Below, piece by piece: positions 23,397 through 34,437 of a stretch of 64,000 nt of DNA; position 1 is the stretch's first letter, and each line of letters opens with the position of its first letter. The DNA is from Eptesicus fuscus. Taxonomy: Eukaryota; Chordata; Mammalia; Chiroptera; Vespertilionidae. The notes under the pieces were generated by a model, which did no database searches, was not told where the DNA came from, and saw only the letters and a list, made by a program, of their open reading frames with translations. The position numbers and the translations under genes were made by a program. The stretch is from assembly GCF_027574615.1 (NCBI RefSeq), contig NC_072482.1:58923325-58987324 (forward strand). Direction: 5' to 3'.

Positions 23397-23412
23397 AAAC
23401 ACAATTGGAATT

Positions 23413-24862
23413 CTATCACATAAATTTTATCCTGGGTTGGTACTGGGTGGCAGAGCACCCTGAGAGAGGTATTCCTGAGGTTGAGGAACGACCTGGAATA
23501 GCATCTCCCTTATAAAAATAGGGCCAGAGGAGCAGCTGCAGGCAGGGAAAGCCAGCAGCACCAATGAGCCTCAATTCGCCCTCTGTTCCCTTGCCTCCAC
23601 CATGGCCCAACACTCCATTCCTTATTACTCGGATAAGCTGAAACAGGGCAGGACTTTGGGAAGACTTTTACTAAATGTTAGAGACAGTAAAAGGGAAATA
23701 AACACAGAACCAGAAGTACAGACAGGCTGGCTTCGGAGGAACTGGCCCCATCTGCCCACAGCTGGCTCCTTCCCAGGGCTTGCTTAGTCTGGTTTATTCT
23801 CAATGGTGATTCACGGTCAGCCTCAGTCAGACCTCTGCATTTGCTGTGTCTTCTCGCCCTCCCAGTTGGAAGCCGACCCATGAGCATCCTCAGCTCAGTC
23901 CGGGCAGACCCCACCTGGCCTTTCAGCCTCCAGATTTCTACTCCCTACACTCTCCTCACTTCCCTGCTCCAGGCTCAGGCTGCCCTGGGCAAAACTGCTC
24001 CCCTTCAGTGACCTCTCTTGGTTCTGCCCCTAGTCCTCATCCAAAGCACAGGATAGATTCTAAAACTGGTTCACAGTGAAGTAGAAAAGATTGGCAGCTT
24101 CCAGTTAAACCTCTCTCCTGAACAACACGGAGAGAATCTGGAAGTTCCACACAAAGCTTGGAACACTCCTGCCCACCAAGCCACGGCCCCTCACCTGCTG
24201 CACCATTACCTCCAATGTGTCTGCCACACTAGGATGCCTGCAGAGTAGCCATTTTCTGATTTGCACAAAGGTGCCTGCAGGGAGGGATGGCCCTTTCTTT
24301 ATGGATTGTCTTTTAGGAATGGAAGAGCTTTGTAGGGATTAGAAAAAGATGCCCTCCTGGGTACACACAACTCCCCTGGCAAAGATTTCCTCCTTCTTCC
24401 TGTTGAAAAACTTGTCCTCAGCCTCAGGCCCTTATGCAGGGCATGAAGAACAATTGAGGCTTTGGGGGGTCAGCTAGCTTCCCTGGTGCCTCTGACACCA
24501 CCAGGTGTCACCACGTACAGAAGACCTTGCTCTGAGCATTCCTGGACCAATACCATGGATTACCTTTGGTAATCTTCACTGTTACAAAACCTCGACCACA
24601 GAAGGTAAGCGCTTTTTTTTTCAGTTGTTTTTAGTCCTTTCCTTAAAGCAAGATTACTTTTATTTCTTCTCCTTCTCACAGTATTGGCAGAAAATACTTC
24701 TCTGGGTTGCCTCTTATCTGAAGTCTTTTATGTTCTCACTATTCCCTTTCATTCTTTTCTTCCTAGAAACTTCTTATCTCTTGCCATCCCCCAATGCCCC
24801 TCCAAGGGAAGAGAGCCAGCTCTCACCTTCGAGCATTTATCAAAAATCTCTGAATCATGGTA
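23413..24862. other. No gene recognised
   Basis: About 1.45 kb, locally GC- and C-rich around 23820-24060. Open frames are short. A 175-codon plus-strand frame at 24505-25032 runs into the L1 tail below and reads as non-coding, hydrophobic low-complexity sequence. Confidence 0.4.
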
Positions 24863-24959
24863 AAGGCCTGGGGCTCCAGCTACCTAGAAGAGGTCAATGG
24901 GGAGGAGGTTTCGGGGAGGGGACATATGTAATACTTTCAACAATAAAGACTTTTAAAAA
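24863..24959 (+). mobile_element. L1 3' tail insertion
   Basis: A short 5'-truncated L1: 'gaggtcaatggggaggagg', 'gggacatatgtaatactttc', 'aacaataaagac'. Flanks 'aaatctctgaatcatgg' and 'aaatctctgagttacatgg' form an imperfect target duplication. The first ~25 bp are not L1-like and may be untemplated or captured sequence. Confidence 0.75.
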
Positions 24960-25194
24960 CAAATCTCTGAGTTACATGGATGTCTCTCCTTGGGAAGGGA
25001 GGTGCCTTGGGAAGGGGCTGGCTTTTCCCTAGGCAAAGGTCCTAAGGATGGCCAACCTAGAGTAACAGGGTTTGTGGGGAAAGAGCCTAGAGGACTTAAA
25101 AAGTTCTTCCAGACAGTTCACCCCATTGTTGCCATACATATCAGAAATAATTCCTTCAGCACTGATATATAAAAGACTGTCAAAATGCTATTTT

Positions 25195-25440
25195 GAATTA
25201 TAAATAACAAAGAGCATTCTCCATAGACACAGACAACAGTATGGTGATTACCAGAGGGTAAAGAGGGTTGTGGGGAAGAGGGAGGAAAAAGAGGGGATAA
25301 ATGGTGATGGAAGGAGACTTGACTTGAGGTGGTGAACAGACAATACAATATACAGAAGATGTATTACAGAATTGTACACCTGAAACCTATATAATTTTAT
25401 TAACCAATGTCACCCCAATAAATTCAATAAAAAAGAGTTT
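25195..25440 (+). mobile_element. Older L1 3' UTR fragment
   Basis: The strings 'gtatggtgattaccagaggg', 'gtattacagaattgtacacc' and 'accaatgtcaccccaataaa' identify an L1 3' end of an older subfamily than the L1 at 56822. Confidence 0.75.
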
Positions 25441-26248
25441 TCATATACTTTACCAAACACACATGTTAAAAATGGCAAAGAGAGGAGAAACCAAGATGGA
25501 GGCATAGGTAAACACCTAAACTGCTGCCTTGCACAACAATTTCAAAACTACAACTAAAAGACAAAATGGACACCATCCAGAACCACAGGAAGGCTGGCTG
25601 AGTGGAAATTCTACAACCAGAAGGAAAGAGAAAAGCACACTGAGACTCAGAGGAGCTGCAGGAGGCAGAGGTACTGAGATGCACATGGAGAGGACTGGCA
25701 ACTGAGTGCACGGCTGGCTTTCTCAAGCGCGAGGGAGACAAAAGCTCCCGACTGCACTGAACTCCAGTTCCGAGCGAGACTCTGGGGACCCAGACTCATT
25801 CGGGGAGAAACTGGACTGTCTAGCAGTGGGCGAAACTCAAGGGCGGCTCTCTCTCAGAGGTGCTTGCAGTGATTACCATGGGACACTGAGACACAGGGGC
25901 CTATTAAAGCAGGGCTGATGGGAAGTCTCTGCCCTGAGACTCCGCCCCATCCAAGCTGAGCACAGAGGCTTTTGCAGTTTTGTAGGTCTTGTCTAATAAG
26001 GGTGTCTCCAGCACAGAAGTTCTCCCAGCATAGACACAGCTGATTCTCACAGCCAATTGGCCTGGAGGTCAATTCCTCCCAGTGATACCAACAACAATCA
26101 AGGCTTAACTACAACAAGACTGTGCACACAGCCCATAAAGGGGTACACCAAGAGTATCCACCTCAGGTAACTGGGGAGGCTGAGCCACAGGGCCCTATAG
26201 GACACCTAGCACACAAAGCCACTCTATCAACTCAGGGAAGCAGCCAAA

Positions 26249-27085
26249 ATGCGGAGACAAAGAAACAGATCACAAACTAAAGAAATGGAGGAAAGCAAAC
26301 AACTGGATATAGAGTTCAAAACCACGGTTATAAGGTTTTTCAATAATTTTCTAGAAAAGGCAGATAAATTTAGCGAGACCCTCGAGGATATGAAAAGGAC
26401 CAACTAAAATTAAGCATACACTGATCGAAATAAAAAATATTATACAGAGATCTAACAGCAGACTAGAGGATCGCAGGAATCAAGTCAAAGATTTGAAATA
26501 CAAAGAAGCAAAAAACACTCAACCGGAAAAGAAAAAAGAATCCAAAAACTTGAAGATAGTGTAAGGAGCTTCTGGGACAACTTCAAGCGTACCAACATCA
26601 GAATTATGGGGTTGCCAGAAGAAGAGAGAGAGCAAGATGCTGAAAACCTATTTGAAGAAATAATGACTGAAAACTTCCCCCACCTGGTGAAAGAAATAGA
26701 CTTACAAGTCCAGGAAGCACACAGAACCCCAAACAAAAGGAATTCAAAGAGGACCACACCAAGACACATCATAATTAAAATGACAAGAGCAAAAGACAAA
26801 GAGAGAATATTCAAAGCAGCAAGAGAAAAACAGTTAGTTACCTACAAGGGAGCACTCATATGACTGTCAGCTGATTTCTCAACAGAAACTATGCAGGCCA
26901 GACGCGAGTGGCAAGAAATATTCAAAGTGATGAATAGCAAGAACCTACAACCAAGATTTCTCTACCCAGCAAAGCTATCATTCAGAATTGAAGGGCAGAT
27001 AAAGAGCTTCACAGATAAGAAAAAGCTAAAGGAGTTCATCACCATCAAACCAGTATTATATGAAATGCTGAAGGGTATTCTCTAA
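26249..27085 (+). pseudogene. HAL1 ORF1 remnant
   Basis: L1-type ORF1p is an RNA-binding trimer made of coiled coil, RRM and C-terminal domain. The likely start ATG (26249) opens a frame of 52 residues, rich in K/E/Q, that ends at a stop (26405-26407). The RRM part survives at 26606-26863 ('MGLPEEEREQDAENLFEEIM', 'AHRTPNKRN'), then a stop follows. The C-terminal domain survives at 26891-27085 ('QARREWQEIFKVMNSKNLQP', 'LYPAKLSFR'). At least two stops plus degraded sequence between the pieces make it non-functional. Confidence 0.85.
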
Positions 27086-27175
27086 GAAAAGGAAGAAGAA
27101 GAAAAAGGTAAAGATAAAAATTATGAACAATAAATACATATCTATCAACAAGTGAATCTAAAAATCAAGTGAATA

Positions 27176-27389
27176 GCCCTGACCGGTTTGGCTCAGTGGA
27201 TAGACCGTCGGCCTGCGGACTGAAGGGTCCCGGGATCGATTCTGGTTAAGGGCATGTACCTGGGTTGCGGGCGCATCCCCAGTAGGAGGTGTGCAGGAGG
27301 CAGCTGATCGATGTTTCTCTCTCATCGATGTTTCTAACTCACTGTCCCTCTTCCTTCCTCTCTGTACAAAATCAATAAAATATATTTTT
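27176..27389 (+). mobile_element. Ves SINE inside HAL1
   Basis: Near-consensus head 'gccctgaccggtttggctca'. Perfect target duplication AAAAATCAAGTGAATA at 27160-27175 and 27390-27405. Younger than its HAL1 host. Confidence 0.97.
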
Positions 27390-27686
27390 AAAAATCAAGT
27401 GAATAAAAAAATCTGATGAACAGAATAAACTGGTGAATATAATAGAACCAAGGACATAGAAAGGGAGTGGACTGACATTTCTCAGGGGGAAAGGGGTGTG
27501 GGGGGTACGGGAAGAGACTGGACAAAAATTGTACACCTATGGATGAGGACAGTGTGGGGGGTTGGGGGGGTAAGGGCAGAGGGTGGGGTGGGAACCAGGT
27601 GGAAGGGAGCTATGGGGGAAAAAAGAGGAACAATTGTAATAATCTGAACAATAAAGATTTATTAAATTTTAAAAAATGGCAAAGAG

Positions 27687-27870
27687 CCTGGCTGGTATTG
27701 CTCGGTGATTGAGCATCAACCTTTGAACCAGGAGGTCACAGTTCAGTTCCCAGTCGGTCTCGATCCCCAGTGTGGGGATGAGCAGGAGGCAGCTGATCAG
27801 TGATTCTCATCATTGATATTTCTATCTATGCCTCCCCCTTCCTCTCTGAAATCAATACAAATGCTTTTTT
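27687..27870 (+). mobile_element. Ves-like SINE at a re-used target site
   Basis: A more diverged Ves variant ('cctggctggtattgctcggt' head, 'gaaatcaatacaaatgc' tail). It follows the right HAL1 target duplication with no gap, and is itself followed by 'aatggcaaagag' (27871-27882). The same 12-bp word therefore marks three junctions. Confidence 0.85.
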
Positions 27871-28267
27871 AATGGCAAAGAGAAGAATTGAGATCATTTA
27901 GAAATTTTTGTGACAATTTTGTGAACAATTTATTATTTATTACTACACATCATGGTGAGGGGAAGGGGTGCAGAATACACAACTGGCATGAAATTATTTT
28001 GAGCAGAAGACATTTGAGTTCCTGAAATGTCTTACCTGCCTAAAAGCACAGACTCCTCAAAGAACTTCCAAAAATTCAATTGTCATAAATCTCCTCTCAG
28101 GGAGCAACTGGATAAGTCTCCACCACTCACCTAAACAGACATGGTCTCAAAGCTATCATATCACCCATCTCTTCTCCTATGGGCTCATTTATATTTGCAG
28201 GAAGTCATTTATTTTGCTGTAAGTGCCCTTCTCTCCATCCCCTTTCCCTATTAAGATGGTATCTAAG

Positions 28268-28464
28268 GCCAGAGCCGGTTTGCTCAGTGGATAGAGCGTC
28301 GGCCTGCAGACTGAATGTCCTGGGTTCAATTCTGTTCAGGGCACATGCCCAGGTTGCCAGCTCGATCACCAGTAGGAGGCGGCTGATCCATGATTCTCTC
28401 TCATCACTGATTTTTCTATTTCTCTCTTCTTCTCCCTTCCTCTCTGAAATCAATTTTTTTTTTT
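28268..28464 (+). mobile_element. Ves SINE
   Basis: The head 'gccagagccggtttgctcag' follows the left flank. The target duplication 'gatgg(t/c)atctaag' lies at 28255-28267 and 28469-28481. Confidence 0.92.
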
Positions 28465-28489
28465 AAATGATGGCATCTAAGCCCCAAAT

Positions 28490-28690
28490 TTTAACTTGTC
28501 CCTTTGAGTCACATTTTTCTGTACAGATCTCCTATACATACATTAATTTTAAGATGTGTGATTAAATTTTGATTTTTCTCTTGCTAATCTGTCTTTTGTC
28601 AATTTAATTCATAGGCATCCAAGTACTAAACCTAAGAGTTTAGAGGAAACTGTTTTTTCTCCTCAACAAGAGTCTAGAATAGATTACGGG
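28490..28690 (+). mobile_element. ERVL-type LTR 3' part
   Basis: The sense motif 'tctcttgctaatctgtcttt' plus 'gtcaatttaattcataggc' marks the downstream half of the same old LTR family seen at 51416 and 58105. Confidence 0.6.
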
Positions 28691-28730
28691 GAGAGAAAAT
28701 GCTGGATGCTTAGCTACTCTAAGATACATA

Positions 28731-28830
28731 ATACTTTGCAAAGCATACACAAATGGAGAGGTGAAAGGTTCCTTGGTATCATACTTTGCAAAGCATACAC
28801 AAATGGAAAGGTGAAAGGTTCCTTGGTATC
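28731..28830 (+). repeat. 50-bp tandem duplication
   Basis: Unit 28731-28780 is repeated head-to-tail at 28781-28830 with a single G/A difference (at 28808), starting 'atactttgcaaagcatacac'. The near-identity indicates a recent local duplication or a polymorphic minisatellite. Confidence 0.97.
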
Positions 28831-29029
28831 TTTAAAATATAAACTTTAAACAAATTATACAAATCATAACATTTTTATACTGCCCATCTAGTTATTTCTG
28901 GCATGTTAAATTTTACATCATACCTCCAATAAGCTTGACTTCTTGATTAGGAAGCAGAACAAGAGTAAAAGGAAAACACTGAGGTGTTAAGACTGAACAT
29001 CGAAAATCTCGTATCTGAAACGATTGTAC

Positions 29030-29500
29030 AGTGCACATTTGGAGAGAAGGGCACTCTAACTTCTGGAGGGAGGGGTACTCTTCTTCTCTTTCTCCTCTCA
29101 GATCTTCTGACTAGCCCAAGAATTACATTAACATGATACATTAAAAGGAGAAAATAACCAAATTTAATTACGTATGTACATATGGGGGTTTGTAAGACTA
29201 TGGGGCCCTAGGACAAGTTGGACAATTGAGGCTTATATGCCATCTGGAGCTAACGAGAAGGGGTGGGTTTCCACTTCTAAGGGGAGAAAGGAAATTTACA
29301 TGGAGATGAAGAAGCAAATGTCTATTAAGCCAATGTTTGCTGGGCCATCTTTAACAATGGGACAGAGAGAACTTTGATCAAATGGGCCCTCCCTGTCTAT
29401 CACACCTGGTTCATATTAAAATATAGTACTATTATAATGATAGTACTTCTCGGAGCATGTCTCTATCTAAATTCTCTTAGGCAGTTAGAGAGAAGATCAA
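29030..29500 (-). mobile_element. ERVL-type LTR, antisense
   Basis: 'gatacattaaaaggagaaaa' near 29137 is the degraded reverse of the family's 'ttctcttgttaatctgtc' motif. The following sequence parallels the copies at 19091 and 39197. It is an old endogenous LTR with no coding remains, and its ends are uncertain. Confidence 0.5.
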
Positions 29501-29714
29501 AAGTTCTTCTTGAGTTTTTTGTTTCTTAAAAATAAACAGTTTAAAATAATCACTATCCCAAAAAAAAGGCATATTTTGGGATAGCAAACTCTGCTCCCCC
29601 TCATTTTACATATATATAAAGATATATAAATACTATTGATAATCTGCTAATATACATAATATCCTTTTTGATAATTACACTAATTTTTAAAGAATTTAAA
29701 CTATTTGTTATAAA

Positions 29715-29749
29715 ATTGCTTCTCAGCCTTTTTGCTAAGATCAAGTGTA
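29715..29749 (+). pseudogene. U2 snRNA fragment (5' end only)
   Basis: The 35 bases beginning 'attgcttctcagcctttttg' and ending 'ctaagatcaagtgta' match the 5' end of spliceosomal U2 snRNA with three differences as I recall the consensus. The match stops before the branch-site recognition sequence. There is no snRNA promoter upstream. A truncated retro-copy is the best explanation. Confidence 0.8.
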
Positions 29750-30428
29750 AACTACATGTTATTAAAAATGTATAAAATATGGTTAGTAAAACATTTAGAT
29801 AGCAAGAAAATGAATGAACCAAACATTGGGATGAATCTTAACAATTTAGTAAATATTAACTGGGAAATACGTGTTCAAATTTTATATAAAACGTAATATT
29901 TCACAAAGTTTAGGACAATTATAATAAGAATATATAATTCTTAGGAATTCATTTGCTGTAATAAAACTCTATTAAAAAGAAAGCAAAAGAGTAATGAATT
30001 AAGGATCAAGATTATCATGAGGGAAGAGATGGGATTGAGGAAACCAATGCTTAAATGAAAATTATTAGAAAAATTTTAGCTTTTGTTTGGGATGGTGGCT
30101 TCACAGGGACTTACTACAGTATTTAAAATGACCAAATAATCAAGGAAATAAATAAAAGAGGAAAAATGAAATTGAAAATGCTCAGAAATACATATATACA
30201 TAAAATGTATTAGATCTCTAGTCCAATATCCCAGAAGTGTCCAATGTATCAATTTCTGGTATATACTTCCATTTTTTTTCTCTTAGTATTCGAAAGCATA
30301 TTCTAATTCCACATTTAAAAAGCAACAAATAGCCTGCAAACACACCCCAGGGAAAACTAGTGAGGTCATAAGTAAAGTTGCTAATATTACCATGATTGCA
30401 AGAAGAGCCTCCTGAGTAATCTACACTA
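29750..30428. other. AT-rich, no gene recognised
   Basis: AT-rich DNA without a nameable repeat or reading frame. Confidence 0.5.
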
Positions 30429-30620
30429 TCTTATATAATAAAAGCCTAATATGCTAAGTGTCCAACCATTCATTCTACCATTCGACCAATTGCTATGATG
30501 CACACTTGACACCGAGAGGCAGACGCACTGACCAGTAGGTTAGCTTGCTGCTGGGGTCTGGCCAATTGGGCCAGGCTGAGAGACCCCACCGGTGCATGAA
30601 TCCATGCACTGGGCCTCTAG
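30429..30620 (+). mobile_element. Non-autonomous Helitron
   Basis: 5' 'tcttatataataaaagccta' after A; 3' 'ggtgcatgaatccatgcact' hairpin and 'gggcctctag', followed by T. At 192 bp it is one of the shortest complete copies here. Its interior 'gaccaattgctatgatgc' and 'gaggcagacgcactgacc' relates it to the heads at 47485 and 52578. Confidence 0.94.
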
Positions 30621-31605
30621 TATACAATAAAGTCTTTAAGAAGCAGAGTAGAGTCAACCCTTAAGCAAAGGGCGTTAAAACTATTAGTAATAGAAACCCA
30701 CAGCTTCCTCCTAGCTCAACCCAGACTGCTCTCCCTTCAGGGCTGTTGGAAAGACAAGTTTTGAATCCCTTGCTGTCTTCCCTAAACCCCTAAGATTAGA
30801 CGATAGCAATCAGAGGAGCAGGTGAGGGCAGAAGGCTCTGAACGAAGAGCCATCCACCTCTTTACCCTCTAAAACACCTCAGACTTCTCAGGGTCCAGAA
30901 TCCAGATTGGACTTTCTCTTTTTTATAAGAGAACTGGGTACAAAAACTTTGTAGGTCTAGACCCCAGATGGGAAGAATATGGTTAATTCCTATTCATAAT
31001 CTCTTCCTAGGACAAAAGTCCCACTTAATCCTTTCAAATGAAGACCACAGCTCTCAGTCTCCAACCAAGCTACTGCGTTAGCTCCTCCAAAGAAAAGGTC
31101 CCCAGCCTGCTCCCCAAACAGTCCACTTCCTCAATCTCACCCTAAGGAAGTCACACATCTCACACACCAACTTGACCTGCATGGGCAGAAAGTAGAGGTG
31201 AAAGAAAATTACACTCCTTGCATTGAGAGACTTAGATATCATTGCCTAATTCAAACTGCACCATCTCCATTGGCTCTCTCTGCCAACTGGATTGATACCA
31301 TTTCTTCAATGTGCAATTAGATTTAATTAATTGCCTCCCACATTTAAACTATAATCAGTAGTGTACTGGTAAATATTTAACAACTGGCTTGATGGAGGAA
31401 AAGACATTAGCCTCTGTCTATTTCCATGGTGTAAATACTCCCTCTATGGCCTATTTCAAGTTACCAAAGTGATGTCACTAAATGGAGGGGAAATGATATG
31501 TACAATCAGATCTCATGAGCTAGTTTGAGCAGGCTCCCTCACACCACTAACTATAACACCGTTACTATAGTTTATTATTATTTTGGTAAGTAGCTCTACA
31601 ATTGA
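30621..31605. other. No gene recognised
   Basis: About 1 kb. The part 31230-31600 ('ttagatttaattaattgcct', 'actggtaaatatttaacaac') is AT-rich with homeodomain-type TAAT words and may be an old DNA-transposon remnant or a conserved non-coding element. Sequence alone does not decide. Confidence 0.35.
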
Positions 31606-31609
31606 CCAA

Positions 31610-31725
31610 TATTTTACAGCCATGTCTCAGTTTCTTCATTTAAAAAAAAAAAAAAGGTACAATAAGACCCACTTCTCCATATTATTGTGAGAATCCAAGT
31701 GAGAGGCACATAAAGTTTTCAATTC
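31610..31725 (+). repeat. MIR SINE fragment
   Basis: Sense MIR core: 'catgtctcagtttcttcatt', an A-run, then 'tattgtgagaatccaagtga'. Confidence 0.7.
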
Positions 31726-31799
31726 ATGTTTGTCCTGCTTCCTCACCTCCTTCTCTTCTTCTCATATTGCACTTTCATTACTCTTTCTCACTGCAAAGG

Positions 31800-32175
31800 C
31801 ACAGTCCTAGCAGGGACCAAAACCCATGAAAGTACCACCTGGAGCCCAGGAGATGGAGAAGTGATCCAGTGAATGACAAGCTGGGATGCCAAGAGCATAT
31901 TTTCTCATAGAAAGATGTGGGGACTCTATATAACACTGAGGTCTATATGATGAATAGTTCTAAGGATTCTGTTCATGATTGTCATTGACGGATCCTACAC
32001 AACAGTGAGTTCCAGATGGTGGTGGATTCTACCTGTGAGAGTCCCTGAGCCAGACCACCCAGCTAAGCCACTTCTGGATTACTGACCCTCAGAAACTGGA
32101 TAGGATAATAAATGTTCATTGTTTAAGCTAAGTTTTGGGGTGATTCATTACCTAGTAATGGATAACTAATGCAGC
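31800..32175 (+). mobile_element. Old LTR-like repeat (MaLR-type, tentative)
   Basis: The 3' part, 'gataataaatgttcattg' followed by 'aagttttggggtgattc' and 'ggataactaatgc', resembles the end of a mammalian MaLR-type LTR. The 5' limit is unclear. Confidence 0.45.
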
Positions 32176-32836
32176 TTTCTAGGGGATAGATCTCATGACT
32201 GTGTTTTTACCCTTTACTTGATTCAAGTTGTGTTATATGTGACACTTCTTTTCCATATTCCCTCCTAGAATCATGAAGTACTCTTCTCCCTTATCTCCTG
32301 TTTAATCCCACCTTTTTTGGCTTCCTCCTCCCTGGGTTAGGTCTTTACAATATTCTTTTTTCATTCTACATACACTGTCTCATTTACTCTCATGATTCCA
32401 ATTAATACTTACATTCTTTGGAAGGCAGGTGACAACTCAAACTCTCAGAAGCGGGGGAAGAATGTATTGCCTTATATGGTTGGGAAAGATAGTAGCTCAT
32501 GGACTGCCTATAAGATCTGTAACAATTTCGGCCCCAGGCACTGCTTGCTTTGGTTTCCCTTTGAGTGTCTGCTTCATTCTTTTTCTGACACTGATAGACA
32601 CTGGCTACAAGCTGGAAAATATGGCACTATGATAGTCAGTCCCACTGAGACCACATGGAGTGGTAGAGAAGTATTTCTGCAAAAGAAGGGATGATGGTCA
32701 GATAGAAATGCCATATGTCCACCACATTGTCTATGGATGGATGACTCCATCACTGGTCTAGTGCTATCTCCTAAACTCCAAAGCTGTACATCAACTGGCT
32801 CCCAGATATCTCCAGTTGGATAGGCACTGGGCACTG
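32176..32836. other. No gene recognised
   Basis: Unassigned DNA. A 100-codon plus-strand frame (32392-32694) has no family resemblance. Confidence 0.4.
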
Positions 32837-33230
32837 TATTAGTTTGCTGGGGCTGCCATAACTAGCAAAAACTGGGTGGCTTATAGCAATGAAATCTATG
32901 GTCTCATGGTTCTGGAGGCTAGAGGTCCAAAATCAGGGTGTTGACAGGACCATGCTCTCTCTGAAGGTGTTAGAGAAGAATCTTTTGCAGGTCTCTCCTA
33001 GCTTCTGGTAGTTCCTTAGCTTGTGGATGCATCACCCCAATCTCTGCCTTCATCTTCACATGATGTTCTTCTTGTCTATCTCTGTGTCCAAATTCCACCC
33101 TGATGACCTCATCTTAACTTGCTTATATCTGCAAAGACCCTATTTCCAAATAAGACCACATTCTGATGTACTGGGATTTAGGACTTCAATATATGAATTT
33201 CAGAGACACGCAGTTGAACCTGTAACAGGC
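32837..33230 (-). mobile_element. MLT1-type MaLR LTR, antisense
   Basis: Read backwards it follows the MLT1 consensus order: 'tgtattagtttgctggggct', 'aactgggtggcttatag', 'tctggaggctagaggtcc', 'caaagaccctatttcc' and 'gggatttaggacttcaatat'. It is an ancient ERVL-MaLR LTR. Confidence 0.82.
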
Positions 33231-33299
33231 ACTATAAGAACTTCAATAGAGAATTCATTGTCTTTGCTTGTTCATATCTCCCTACCTATTCCCTATAAA

Positions 33300-33935
33300 T
33301 TGGTGTCTTTCTTCACATACCTTGTCCTGATGAAAGACATCACCACATGCCCTGCCATCTAAACCAGAAATCCTAGAGTTGTGTTTGTCTTCCTTTTCCT
33401 TCTACATACAATCATTCATTAACTTCTGCTAGGGCTATACCTTCAATGTCTCTTAAATGTTTCCTTCTACATTCAATCATTCATTAACTTCTGCCAGGGC
33501 TACACCTTAAATGTCCTCCCTCTCCAAATCCCAGGGTGACTTCAGATTCTTAATATTTCACACATGGATGTTATAGACACTTCTTAAATGGTCTCTTTAC
33601 CTCCAGTGTTGGCTCTGTTCTGCCCACTCCACTCCCTAATCTACCCAATCCATCTGATATTCAGAAGCTTATGTGATGTATCAAAAATAGGTTGTGTTTT
33701 GTTTTGCTTTTTACCACTTCAGAGCTTTTTCAGTAAGTCCCAATAAATATAAGACAAAGCACAAAGGTCTTTGTCAGACCCACCAGGCCTTGCTACATGG
33801 TCCCTTCTTAGCTTCACCTCTGACCATTCTTCTCTCTACCCTTTACCCAGACTGAAATGCTTGCAGTTTCCTAAGATTGGACCTCTGTTCTTCCCCACCA
33901 TCTGCCTGTCACTGCCTTCTTATTTATTTTTAAAA
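33300..33935 (+). mobile_element. L2 LINE 3' fragment
   Basis: Sense L2 end with its typical order of C/T-rich strings: 'cttcagagctttttcagtaa', 'acccaccaggccttgctaca', 'ccttctta'. A small local tandem duplication lies near its 5' side (33396-33521). Confidence 0.6.
33396..33521 (+). repeat. About 65-bp imperfect tandem duplication
   Basis: 'aatcattcattaacttctgc' followed by 'agggctataccttcaatgtc' occurs twice head-to-tail, with small differences (gct/gcc, ata/aca). Confidence 0.85.
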
Positions 33936-33944
33936 ACATTTTGC

Positions 33945-34177
33945 GCCCTAGCCAGTTTGGGTCAGTGGATATAGCATCGGCCTGCGGACTGAAGGATCCT
34001 GGATTCAATTCCTGTCAAGGGCACATACCTCAGTCTCAGGCTTGATCCCTAGCCCTGGTCAGGGTGCTCATGCAGGAGGCAACCAATCAATGTGTCTTTC
34101 TCATATTGATCTTTCTCTGTCTCTTCCCCTCCCTTTCACTCTTAAAGATCAATGGAAAAATATCCTCGAGTGAGGAT

Positions 34178-34184
<7 letters not shown>
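33945..34184 (+). mobile_element. Ves SINE
   Basis: The head 'gccctagccagtttgggtca' and tail 'aatggaaaaatatcctcgag' are clear. The tail passes into a (CA)n tract. A second, antisense Ves piece lies just downstream. Confidence 0.88.

Positions 34185-34229
<45 letters not shown>
34185..34229. repeat. (CA)n microsatellite
   Basis: About 22 CA repeats at the tail of the SINE. Confidence 0.96.
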
Positions 34230-34231
<2 letters not shown>

Positions 34232-34283
34232 TGCCAAAGTTGGCTTAATGTTTTTAATTTTTTTTTTAAATCCTCACCCCAGG

Positions 34284-34301
34284 AAGAGGGAGGGAGGGAG
34301 G

Positions 34302-34368
<67 letters not shown>

Positions 34369-34437
34369 GTTGCCTTCGGTAACCTTTCAGTGCACAAGAC
34401 AAAGCTCAACCAACAAATTGAGCCACTCTGGTCGGGC
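34284..34437 (-). mobile_element. Ves SINE, antisense, with (GA)n expansion
   Basis: The right end, 'caaattgagccactctggtc', is the reverse of a Ves head of the 11529 subtype. The left part has expanded into GGGA and (GA)n repeats (34284-34365). It faces the SINE at 33945 tail to tail. Confidence 0.82.

Larger units (their letters stand above)
25483..27671 (+). mobile_element. HAL1 (half-L1) retrotransposon, apparently full length
   Basis: A 5'-UTR-like region opens with 'gagaaaccaagatggaggca', where the AAGATGG core resembles the YY1 site near L1 5' ends. An ORF1 remnant follows, then directly a G-rich 3' UTR and 'aacaataaagatttatt'. ORF2 is absent, which defines HAL1. The target duplication 'aaaaatggcaaagag' lies at 25468-25482 and 27672-27686. 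A Ves SINE sits in its 3' part. HAL1 elements in bats are known from repeat libraries as I recall them. Whether this copy belongs to a named subfamily cannot be told here. Confidence 0.85.
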
